A program made the position numbers and the translations under genes. A stretch of DNA of 30,716 nucleotides, taken from the NCBI GenBank assembly GCA_001662425.1, contig BDDC01000871.1:9905-40620 (forward strand). Direction: 5' to 3'. Below are positions 20,487 to 30,348 of this stretch, piece by piece. The DNA comes from Chlamydomonas sphaeroides. Taxonomy: Eukaryota > Chlorophyta > Chlorophyceae > Chlamydomonadales > Chlamydomonadaceae. The notes beneath the pieces were generated by a model, which was not told the origin of the DNA, searched no databases, and saw nothing but the letters and a program-made list of their open reading frames with translations. Within the stretch, counting starts at the first letter, position 1. Each line of letters opens with the position of its first letter.

Positions 20487-23400
20487 GGCCAGCGGCGGCA
20501 TGTGCCTAGGCCCGCACATACTACCGGTACGTACTAGCATGTGGGCTGGGCGGACCGGGCATCGGGTTCCGTTGCGGCGGCGCTGGACTTGGCGCACCGC
20601 GCTGGTGCACCTGCACGCGTCCCTGGTTGCTACGCACGACCCACGCGCTACCAACACCCAGGGCGTGCCGCGCGGGGCGTGGCAGTCGCTGTCACCAAGA
20701 AACTTAATAGCCGCTGGCGGGGCTCATCGCAAAGAGGGGGACGGCATCGTACCCTTCCCCCAGCGCTGCCCAGTGAGAGAGAGAGATTACAAAAGGAAAC
20801 AGAAACGGAAACCGAGCAAGGAAAACAGGAAAGCAGGAAAAAGGAACCGAGTAAAATTGGCCATTGGCCCTAGCAGCCGCACTCACCCACGGCGCGGGCG
20901 TACAGGTTGTTAGCCACCCTCTCGTCGTGGAAGCCATAGTGCTCCCGGACCTTGCACACAAGCAGCGGTTGGCGTTGGGGTTGGCGTTGGGGGGTGGCGG
21001 CAGCAACAGCAGAAGCGCGGCTTGCCGGGCGGTGCTGCCCGGTGTGTTTAGCGAGCTTGACCCGGGACGCTCACTCCCAACCTTTCCTCCGGCCCTCGGC
21101 CCACCTTCTCCGCGGAGCCCATGTCCTTGATGCGGCGCAGGCAACTGGCCAGCTCGGGCGGGTAGTCGGTGCCCAGCACCTGGGGGTTGGGGTGTGTTCA
21201 AATTTTGGTAACATGCAGTAAGCACGACCCGCGCGCCACGCCCTGGATTGATGACGCGTCGGTGGGGTGTGTGTGGGGGGTGCGTGTGTGTGAAGGTAGA
21301 GGGGGCATGGTATGGTGTGGGAAAAGCGCATCAAATGACACAGCAGGTGTGGGCGCCTGGACGAAACCTACGAGACATGCTCATCGTCACGGGCGCACAC
21401 CTCTCGCCCTACCTCACCGCGGCCCCACCCCCCAACCGCCACCCCTCCCCAGGTAGCACCGCCAGCCCTGGGCTCGCACGCCCCAAAACCGCACCGCGCC
21501 CTTCACATGGATGCATGTGTCACACATCCCACACGGATGCAAACAGCGGCCCCACCTTGCGGCCCTCGCCCAGGTAGCAGCGGTAGTCCAGCAGCAGCTG
21601 CGGGTCGGCCCTCGGCATCAGCAGAACAGGGTCCAGCGGCCGCTGCGCCTTGGCGCCCCCTTTGGCGCCGCCGCCCTTGGGACCGCCCTTGGCCGCCAGC
21701 GCCTTGTGCAGCGACGCTTCCTTGCGGGCCGCCGCCAGCCGAGCCATGAGGCCGGCCCAGGTGCGGTCCTGGGGCGCCCTGCCGCGGGGGCGCGTCGTGT
21801 GGGGTTGACGCATGGGTGGTCGGCTCACACACCCGTGTGCTGCCGTCACGGCGCGGCCTCTGCAGCGACCCCCGCGCCCCACTGTCGTCCGCCAGGGTGG
21901 GGGACACGGTGCTGCCAGGCTGCGCGTGCGAGTGCGGGTCATTGCCCACACCAAGCTGCTGCACAACCATATTGCAACATGTATGCTTTATGTTAGTGAG
22001 CAGCCGCTGCGCTCACTCGTTCTGCGGCAGCTTCTGCACGTAGGCGTTGCCCAGGCGCACAATCTCTTGCCTGCGGGCGGGGGGCGGCGCAGGGGGCGGG
22101 ACGGCGCCGGGGGTGGGGCGACAGGCAAAGCTCCCGGCGCAGCGTTGCGAGCCACGCCAGAGCCAGCTGGGCCCAGGCTCAAGCCCGAGCTCGCCAGGCA
22201 ACGACTGCGAAGCCTGCTGGAGTAGCCGGCGAGCGAGGACGGGGGATCTGGCGCCCAAAAGTGCGAGGGCCGCCCGGCGCGGCTGCGGTGCGAGTGGCGC
22301 ACGGTGCCGGGCGGCGGCCCCTTGCGGGCAGCATGCGGCCCCACCCGGGCCCCGGGGCCCCGGGCGCCGCCGTCTGTCGCGCCGGCCTCCTCCTCAGCCC
22401 TCGCCGCGGAAAGCAGCCCGCAGCGCTCACTTTTGGGTGGTGGGCACGAATACGCTGTCAAAGCCGCAGTGCAGCCAGAAGTGCTGCAAGCTGCGGGCAG
22501 GGGGCGGGCGGGCGGGGGCCCAATCAGCATGTGGGCTGGGCCTGTGGACGGCAGGCGCTTGCGGCGCCAGCAGGCGGGCAGGCAGGCGGGCCACGAGCAG
22601 GGACGGAGAGCCAGCACCGCTCTGGCTTCACAGCAGCGCAGCAGGCGGGCCGGCGGGCACGGGGTGAAGGGTCCAGGCACCGCCCGCGTCTGTGCGCTCC
22701 CACCGTGCACATGCTGAGGCTCCCCTCCCAGGGACGCACCGCACTGCCCCGTGGCAGCGGCCCCTTGAGCGCCCCACAGCAGCAGGGCCGGGGTGCCGCC
22801 TCGCAGCGGCCCTTTGCGGCAGCCTCCCCCGTCCGCACCCCCGCTCCCTCCCACTACGCACCCCCCTTTCCCCACCTGGCGTCGTTGTCTATGAGCATGA
22901 AGTTGCCGTCCTCCTGGGGGTTACCAAGGGCCGGGAAGGAAACGGGAGGGGGGAGAGGCCAGCGGCCGTGCAGGTGAGCGCGGTCCGTGGGAGGGGGGGC
23001 GGCAGGGGGCTGCCCCTGCAGAACCAAAGCGCACTGCCCTCAACGCCCGCCCGCCCGCCGGGGCCCCCGGTTTCCCTACGCAGCCGCCAGCACTCAGCGC
23101 CAGACACACCTGGATGTACACGTTTTACATGCCATCATTACGGACTACATACGGTAAGCCATGACTTGTTGTATGCAAGTATGATACGTGAACGCAAGGA
23201 CCTGGTAACCCCCGCACCTGGATGTACACGTTCTGCGAGGAGTGTGGGGTGGGGGAGCGGCGCCAGGGGCAGGGGGCATGTTTTGAGACGGGCAGGGGGC
23301 GATAGCTACCTTTGCCGCCTGCCACCAACGCCCTGCCCTCCCAAAACAATCACACATCTCCCCTATCTCCTTCTCCGGCTTTCTCCCCCTCCCGCTGTCC

Positions 23401-25985
23401 CCCGCCGTACCTGCCCGTGCCGGTCGCACTGGCTGGTCAGCAGGTCGAACACCGCCGCCCGCAGCACGCGGGTCTTGTTAAGGCGAGGGCCCAACATGGC
23501 CAGGACCTCGTTGCCCGGCATCTTGGGGGTGCCGCGGAACAGCATATTGTCCAGAGAGATACCCGGCACCCAGTCGATCCACAGCCCGTACCTGAGAATT
23601 GGGCACCGAGAGGACGGGGAGTGCGTGCACGTATGACGCAGGGTGGTGAAGGGTGCAGGCAATGTGGGAGCGCGGGCGCGACTCGGCGGTTCGTGGCATG
23701 CGTGGACCCCGGCCCTGACCCTGGCTGTGCCCTGCACCTGCTGGCGGGCCATCCCTGCCCGCCCGTCAGCCGCGGCGCACCAGTCTATGGGGAAGCCCAC
23801 CCCCGGCACCACGCCGCGCACTGGCGCCAGCCACATGCGGGGCACCAGGTCCTGCGGGGCGGGGGTGGGGGTGGGCGTAGGGCACAAAGTGGGTAGAGTT
23901 TGCGAGAGGGGACGGGCGGGTGCCGGCATTGGGTCAGGGGTTGCTGCCGGGCATGTTGCGGCGGCCCCGGCCCGCTGTGCTGGCGACGGCGCTCGCAGCA
24001 GGCGCGCGGCAGCACCCGCGGGCCCAGCCCAGGCGGCCGCCTGGCCGGCGGGCACTCCGCACCCACCGCGGGTGCCGTGGAGGGCGCGCCAGGCGGTGGC
24101 GCATGTGAGCGACGCACGCCGCACGCGCGGCCCCTCACGGCGGCCCCCGGCTCGAGGAGAAGCAGCACGCCATGCGCCAGTCTCTCCCTTGGAAGACCGT
24201 TCATACGTATCGCATGACTTGTATGCCTTTGTTACCAAGCTGTCCAAGCAGGACGGCGGCCCCCTGGCTCACCGAGAAGCCGCACTCGGTCACCACCTTG
24301 TCCAGCGCGTCCAGGTGCCGCATGATGCGGGCCACCGTCTCCGGCATGCAGTGCGGCGGCTTGGCGGTGGCGTGCTTGGGCACTGGCTGCAGGGGGGAGG
24401 GAGGGAGAGGGTGGGTGGGGTGCAGCAGGTTTTGGGAGGGGGTGGGCGCGGGGCAGGTAGGGGCCAGGGGTTGAGGCAGGCAGGGGAGGTGGCGTGCTTG
24501 GGCACCGGCTGCAGGAGGGGGGGAAGCGGGGTAGGCAGGGGCAGGGGCGGAGAGGTTGGCCGCCGGCATGCCAGCACCCGGCAGCCGTGCCCGCTGGCCC
24601 CCTCAGCTTTGCCCCAGCACCAAACCCTGCATTGCAATCCCATTACCTATTAAGACATCAGAGCTTCAACCACCAAACCCTGCACTGCATTCCCACGATC
24701 TAGACAAGTCTGAAAATTTGGACACGCAATTCATAATGTCCAGTACACAAGCCGAGGCCCCCCACCAGGCAGTAGATCTTGACCACCGCTATGCCGCTGG
24801 CGGTCAGGTTGGTGGAGGTCTTGAAGATCCAACTGAAGAGGCGGGCAAGGAGAGGCAAGGCAGGGGAAGCGTGAGGGGAGACGGCAGGGAGGGGAGGCCA
24901 CGGAGCAAGGGGCTCGAGGGGCCTTGTGGGGCCGCGACAGGGCTCGACAGGGCTCGACAGGGCTCGGGGGGGCTCGCGGCGGCCATGCACGCGGCCAGTG
25001 GGCCCGCCGCAGTGGTCGCTGGGGGGCGGGGGCGCCAGCGCATCCGGCAGCGCCGGCTGCTGGGTCCGCAGCACCCAGGGGCCGCGGCGCAAGCCTCGCG
25101 AGCTCTGCGCCCCGGTGGACTGCGCCCCGGGTCGGGGCGGCCGCTCGCTCAGCTGACGAGGTCGCACCGCTCCCTCGAGCCAGCAGCACGGCGCTCCGTG
25201 TGGGGCCGTGGGGCCGCGCACAGCGCTGGCAGCAGCGCGCAGCTCGCCGCATACCTGTCGATGCGCAGCTGTCCACAACGATGAAAACGCACGAATGATG
25301 TGTGAGGGGGTGTGGCTGCCGCACCTGTTGGTGGCGCCGATCTCGGGCGCGTAGGAGCGGTTGTGAAAGATGGTGGGCACGTTGATGATGCTCAGCTTCT
25401 GGCGGCAGCCGTAGCACTGCGAGCAGTTGCGCAGCATAGCCCCTGCTGCGGAGCTGATGTTGGACCTGTGCTGAGCCCAGCTGGAGGGGCGCCACTTGAG
25501 GGGCAGGTCCTCGGCGGGAGGAGGAGGTTTCGTGAGGCGCCGCTCGGCGGGGCTGGGCGGAGCGGGCGGTGGGGCTGGGGGAGTCGGCAGGGGTGTGTAG
25601 GGGTCGTAGCCGGGGGGCGGGGTTTCGCTGATGTGGCACAGGTGGCAGAGCTGGCACTGGCTAAGGTGCGGCATGGGGTTGAGCTGCGGGGGGAGGGCGG
25701 GGAAAGGCCGGGGAGAGGGAGGGAGGCAGGGTTGGGGAGGTCGAAGGCGGGGAGGGGAAGTGCGCAACGTATGGCGCTTGGTAAGTTGTCGAGATTGCTG
25801 GGGCAACTATGAGACAGCGTATGGAGGGATCAGTACTATTTGCCGCAAGCGCGACAAGTGTGAATGGCGGGCTGACGCCGACAACGCGCGAACGCGAGAC
25901 TTGCGACACATACTCCTTCTGTTGCCGGTAGCGCCAGAGTAGCCAGCGCCAGAAGGCCCGCGACGAAGCGACTGAATGCACGCAT
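19404..25985 (-). CDS. Secreted kinase-like protein (DRHxxN / IDND type)
   Basis: Fifteen exons in phase: 25985-25914, 25683-25325, 24832-24766, 24386-24273, 23851-23781, 23591-23411, 23232-23218, 22913-22876, 22490-22431, 22070-22017, 21778-21556, 21179-21105, 20950-20887, 20206-20061, 19565-19404 (TGA); 1,701 nt, 566 residues. The start opens a signal peptide (MRAFSRFVAGLLALATLALP). A Cys cluster follows (SQCQLCHLCHI), then a Pro-rich linker. Kinase-like landmarks: a beta-3-like lysine, GIAVVKIYC (K162); a helix-C-like stretch 181-200; the hinge-like WIDWVPGISLDNMLF; catalytic-loop-like LLTSQCDRHGQN (D284, N289); metal-site-like FMLIDND (D302). DRHxxN followed by ID is shared by the PI3/4-kinase and FAM20 families. 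Five N-glycosylation sequons (NIS, NCS, NRS, NLT, NKT) support a secretory location, which favours a FAM20-like role over a cytosolic lipid kinase. Exon 7 is only 15 nt (NVYIQ) and carries the catalytic-loop Asn. Substrate unknown. Three introns hold duplicated exon edges. Confidence 0.82.
19917..20084. repeat. Duplicated exon end with donor (exon 14 of the secreted kinase-like gene)
   Basis: A segment of about 38 bp at 20047-20084, spanning the exon-14 end and its GTGCGT donor, is copied at 19917-19954 in the following intron (offset 130 bp), with roughly five differences. The intronic copy keeps a GTGCGT donor. Confidence 0.8.
20241..20307. repeat. TGGTTG hexanucleotide microsatellite
   Basis: About eleven near-perfect units lie inside the 680-bp intron 13 of the secreted kinase-like gene, preceded by a GGT run (20218-20237). 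No coding role is expected. Confidence 0.9.
20359..20520. repeat. CCAG microsatellite inside a larger direct repeat
   Basis: An array of 14 CCAG units occupies 20431-20486. A longer unit, CCAG run then GGGCCAGCGGCGGCATG then a GGCCC-ACATA-like end, occurs at 20359-20406 and again at 20471-20520. It lies in intron 13 of the secreted kinase-like gene. Confidence 0.85.
23107..23232. repeat. 18-bp duplication of a micro-exon flanking a 90-bp segment
   Basis: CACCTGGATGTACACGTT occurs at 23107-23124 and 23215-23232. The latter is the whole 15-nt exon 7 plus the first three donor bases. The intervening 90 bp (23125-23214) is AT-richer than the surrounding intron. The intronic copy keeps the donor but has AA instead of an AG acceptor, so it cannot be spliced as the same exon. 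Confidence 0.85.
24366..24515. repeat. Duplicated exon start with acceptor (exon 4 of the secreted kinase-like gene)
   Basis: A 28-bp segment covering the CTGCAG acceptor and the first codons (PVPKHAT) occurs at 24366-24393 and at 24488-24515 with one mismatch (offset 122 bp). The copy at 24488 lies in the preceding intron and keeps a functional-looking acceptor. Its use would shift the frame if it ran straight on into exon 4. Confidence 0.85.
24619..24706. repeat. 53-bp-period tandem duplication in an intron
   Basis: ACCAAACCCTGCA starts at 24619 and again at 24672, each followed by related sequence (TTGCAATCCCA and CTGCATTCCCA). It lies in intron 3 of the secreted kinase-like gene and is AT-richer than the surrounding DNA. 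Confidence 0.7.
24934..24976. repeat. Short GACAGGGCTC minisatellite
   Basis: The ten-base unit GACAGGGCTC occurs about three times in a row, followed by a degenerate copy, in intron 2 of the secreted kinase-like gene. Confidence 0.7.
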
Positions 25986-26457
25986 CTTGCTCGCGCAACG
26001 GACAGGTCCAAACTAGAGATTAGTCTACATCGTGCGCAGAGTAGTACAGCGAGTAGGCGGAACACTTTGTGCAGGTAACACACGTTGTCGCAGTAACACA
26101 CGGGACGTGTCGTGCGGCTGACCCGGCCCACCGCCCCTGCCGGTCCCCTTCTCCCCCTCGACGCCGCGAGCCTTGCCCACAGCGCTGGCCCAAACCTTTG
26201 CGCAGGTGATACGGTGCGGTTTCACTGCAAGACAGGAAACAAATCGTGCGCTGCACCCTGCCTACCGCCCCTGCCATGGCCCGCCTCGATGCCAGGAGCC
26301 CACATTTCCGCATATGCGGTGTGTGCACACTCTTGCCTCAGCTCCTCCCAAGCCAACACCACCCGCCATCCAGCACGACCACACCACACGCACTCCATTA
26401 CTACCGGTCCGCTCTGCACCATCCGCTCCCGAACTCGCAACGCCCGCAAGGCCTCAC
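25986..26457. other. Spacer: SEC14-GOLD 3' UTR and presumed promoter of the kinase-like gene
   Basis: The 472 bp between the SEC14-GOLD stop and the next gene's ATG, both on the minus strand, must hold the 3' UTR of the first and the promoter of the second. The AT-richer part (25990-26110) adjoins the downstream ATG, as expected for a promoter. I see no TGTAA on the minus strand and no clear TATA box. Confidence 0.45.
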
Positions 26458-29400
26458 TCATCCCCGCGCCCCGCCCTCCTGCCCCGCCTGCAGCCCAGCC
26501 GCCCCTTCTCCTTTCCCCTCCCCACCCTCCCCGTCGCCCCTCCCCGGCCCCAGCGCCGACATCGGCCACGCCATGGGCCCCGCCGCCCCGCCGCCCGCCC
26601 GCGCCGTGGCCGAGGGCACGGGCGACGCGCCCTCGTGCTCGCCCTCCTGCACCGTCTCTGGCCAGCGGCTCGCATGGCCGCCCCGTGGCGACGAGGCCGC
26701 ATGCGGCCCGTGCTCGCCCTCGTGTGTGGCCTCCCCCGGCTGCGCATGCTCTCCGGAGCTGATGCCGGAAGGGTCGTTGCTGGCGAGTGAGGAGCACCCG
26801 AAGGACTTGTAGCTGAACATGCGGCTTTGGGGGCCGGGGGCGGGGGCGGGGAGGGGGAAGAGAGAGGGGCGGATGCGGCACGTTAGCGCGCGGGCAGAGC
26901 GCGGGCAGCGACGCTCGGAGCTGCGGCAGCGATGCCAACCCAAGGCCCTGACTGCTGTACCAGGGCACGGCACGAGGGTGCGGCGTCGGGCCGGGGCTGT
27001 GTCATCGGCGGCGGCGGCCCGCGCAACACATGCCCCTCCACCGCGGCCCTTCCGCCTCCCGGCCCCGGGCTAGCCCCTTCCCCTTTCCTTCATTGGGCCT
27101 AAGTTCACGGCTCGGCGCTGGCAAAGTAGATCTCCATCCCTCGGTACATCCCTTCCCTTCCCTTTACATCCCCTCCGCTCCCCGCCTTCCCTGCCCATCC
27201 CCGGGCACCTACCTACCTGCTGTCCGCCAGCGCAATGGCGCCGCGGCCGCCGCCCGCCGCCGGCCCGCTGCCCTCGCTGCCCGCCTCCTCGTTCAGCCCC
27301 CGGCCGCCCGCCTTCCCCGCCGGGCCCTGGCCGCTTGCCGCCAACAGATAGTGCACTGGCGCGGGCGGCGTGGCCATGAGCAGCGAGGTCAGCCCGGTGG
27401 GGCGGGGGTGCTCCAGGCACATGACGAGCTCGCCGGGCGCGCTGCGGGGTTGGGTGGGCGGGGGCCGAGGGGGCTGTCAGTGCCGGGTTAGTGCCGTGGC
27501 GCAGTGCGGCGTGCTGCCGCTGGGGTATGCTAGGTGCGGAGGGGGTCCAGGCACGGGGCCAGGAAGCGGGCGGAAGCGGGCGTAGGGCGGCGCCTGCGCC
27601 CCTGGCCCGGCCGCCCACCGCCCCCGGCCGACAGCAGCCCACTGGGCTTTTCCCCAACCTCCAGTCTCCACCCCTCCAACCCCAGCCCCGGGCCCCCACC
27701 CCAGCTGCAGCCGGCCGCACGCCGCCTCCCGCTCCAAGGTCATGGTGTGGCTCTGCGTGAGCAGCGCAGAGTCGCGCGACCGGCCCCCGGGCGCGGGGGT
27801 GCCGGCCACGTGGTCTGGCTGCGCGGCAGCCGCGGCCGCGGCGGCGCCGTTGTCGTGCGGCCTGGCGGGGGTGGGTCGGGGGGCGCGATGGGTGAGGAGG
27901 GGAACAGGAGAGATGGGCAGGGGAGGAGGTTGGCGCCATCCAGCAGCACCGCTGAGAAACGATAAGCCTTGAGACCTGGGGAGCGGCGGAGGGGGTGAGG
28001 CGGTGACCTGCCGCACGGTGACTCGGCCACACGGTGCCCGTGGCGACGTAGCGCCTCCCGCACCCCCCCCTCCGACTGCTCCGGCCCGGCCCCGGCCGTG
28101 CCTGAAGGTGATGGTGACCTTGAGCGGCGGCCCCGCGCTGGCAAAGGCCCACACCGCCTCCGCCCCTCCCGCGGCCGCCAGCGACACGATGTGGGAGTCG
28201 CCCGGCGGCAGCGCCACCTTGCGGGTGCACGGCAGCGGGGGAAGGGAGGGGTGGGCAGTAGGGGATGAAGGAGGAAGGGCGGGAGGGGCATCGCACGGGG
28301 AGGCAAGGCAGGGAGGGTGGGGGCCGTCGGAGTTTCAACGGACTGGGGCTTTGTCCGGGCCGAGGGAGGCGGCAAATGGAAGCGGGTGGGTCTGAGACGG
28401 GGCTGGACGAGGGTGAGGGTGAGGGCACATGGTGATCCAACCCGCCCCCCCGCCCGTTTGCCGCGCCCCTTCACCGCACCACTTTGCTGCTGGCGGCGCT
28501 GAAGGGCGGCGCGGCGGGGTTGGCGTGCGGCACACTGCAGACCTCCATGAAGCCGCCCAGCCTGGGGCGGGGCAAGTCGGGGGGGGAGCATGGCACGGTG
28601 TGTTGCCGTGTCGCGTATCATGCCATGCGACGCATCCACGCCCCCCCTGCTGCCATGCCCCCATGCCACGCCTAGCCGGGGGTTTCGCGCCCAGAAGCTC
28701 CTTGCCCGCCGTCCACCGCTCCCCCTCTCCCCTGCCCCCTGGCGCTCCCCGGCCCTCGCCTCTCCGGTGCCTGCACGGGGTCGACGTAGGTGAGCAGCGT
28801 AGCGCGCGCCCGGTAGGGGGCGGCCATGGTGAACTTGGCGCGGGTGGCTGGGCGGCAGGGGGGAGCGGGGTTGGGGTGGAGGGGTTACGGAGGGGGAGAG
28901 GGGCGTGGGCCCGAGAGGGACCGAGCAGCGGGGCGTAGGGCGGCAGGGAGGTGAGAGGTGGCGGGGTCCAGGGGGCCAGAGGATGTGGGGCCGCTACCGA
29001 GCGCCGGGGTGCGGCGAGGCCGCAGCCCCCGTGCCCATGGGCAGCTGCCGACCCACTGCTGCAGCCCTGTACCCTCCACCCTGGCTCCCTTCCCTCGCGT
29101 CCCCAACCTGCTTCCCCCACCGCCCTCGGCCCTGCCCACTGACCTCTGGCCGCTCCCACGGGCTCGTGGCCCCCTCCCCGCCCGCCCCGCTCCTGCTCCC
29201 TGCAGCCCCACCCGGGTCCACGAAGGCGGAGAAGACGCCGTACAGGAACTCCATGACTCGGGGCACGTTGATGAAGAGCTTGGCGGAGAGGCACTCGGGG
29301 TAGTTGTCCTACATGCAGGTCGGAGGTTGGGGCCGAGTTGGGGGGCCGGCGGGGAAACGGGGGCTGTGGTGGTACGTGTGGCTAGGCCGGGGCTGCAGCA

Positions 29401-30348
29401 GGTACGGGGCGCGCACGCGACGTGACAGCGGCAGCGGAGGGGTGCGGCCCGCTCCGGCACCTGTGCCGGCACCGGCACGGTACCTGGAACAGGCGGATGA
29501 TCTCGCGGGAGGCGGCCTTGACGCCCGCGCTGGCCTTGAAGATGGAGGCGCCGCTGTAGTCGTGCACCTGGTGGCGAGGCGGGATCGCCGGTGAACATGG
29601 TGATAGCAAACCTTCTCTGGCTTTGATGAGTGTTTCCCTGCTGGGGTACCGTATGATACGGAGAGGAGAGGGCCGCGCCGGGTTGCGAGCGGTGCACGCA
29701 TACGACAGCGCGGGCCACCCGGGAGCGGGGGAGACCGATGTGGTGCTAGGCGGCGCAGCAGGCCGCTGCCTCCATGGGCGCTTCCGGGCACAGGTGGGGG
29801 ACGACGACGCAGGGCCGCCCAACTTGTAGCCGAAGCGGCTGCTCACGCGTTGGCGGCGAGTGCGCTGCAGCCCCCACTACCCGCCCGCCCACACCGTCTG
29901 CACCCTCGCACCCACCCACCCCGAACCACTCGCACCTGTGTCACGTGCTCGATGCCAGCCTCGAAATCCGTCATGGCCATGGCCTGAGGCCAGGCACACA
30001 GGGTTGGGCTTACACATGCCCTTGCACTAGCTGAGCTGCAACTCTATGTGGTAGCACAGCCCTGCGCACTGGTAGGGCCCGATGCTGCGCAGGATTGGCG
30101 GGCGACGGACGTGACGGCCCCAGGCGCCCAGGGGGCCCTTGCACCCGGCTGCTGGAGGCTGTGCGTCCAGGGAGGCAGGGTCACGGCCGCCCCAGCGACT
30201 GCAACGGCGCACCTCTCCTCGCCCCCCCCCCCCACAACCCGCACCTGCTCCATGAGGCTCACGCGCCACCGCACAAACGTGGCCACACCCCCCGGGCTGG
30301 TCAGCACCGACTCCAGGTCCACGCCGCCGCCGTAGTAGTTGTACGTCA
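26458..30348 (-). CDS. SEC14/CRAL-TRIO plus GOLD domain lipid-transfer protein, 5' end unresolved
   Basis: SEC14-GOLD (patellin-like) proteins bind and exchange phospholipids and act in membrane traffic. Exons: 30348-30245, 29983-29936, 29567-29484, 29308-29212, 28847-about 28777, 28561-28480, 28217-28102, 27861-27700, 27441-27217, 26824-26458 (TGA). The CRAL-TRIO part is clear: GGGVDLESVLTSPGGVATFV, HDYSGASIFKASAG, EIIRLFQ-DNYPECLSAKLFINVP, FLYGVFSAFVDP-ATRAKF. The GOLD part begins near KVVALPPGDSHIVSL, continues to LKVTITFR, is interrupted by an Ala-rich insert (27861-27790 region), resumes at HTMTLEREA and CLEHPRP, and ends near DSSRMFSYKSF. A roughly 110-residue tail rich in Gly, Glu and His follows. 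The first visible exon starts in phase 1, so at least one upstream exon carrying the CRAL-TRIO N-terminal helices is missing or beyond the window. The intron after 28102 has a GC donor. The 28777/28561 junction is not in phase with a GT donor. Confidence 0.83.

Noticed and set aside
20786..20790. TGTAA word on the minus strand as a poly(A) signal for the kinase-like gene
   Set aside because: It falls inside intron 13 (20886-20207), and the coding frame clearly continues through two further exons.
25255..25268. A 14-nt candidate micro-exon between exons 2 and 3 of the secreted kinase-like gene
   Set aside because: Including it breaks the reading frame, while joining 25325 directly to 24832 is in phase and gives a sensible protein.
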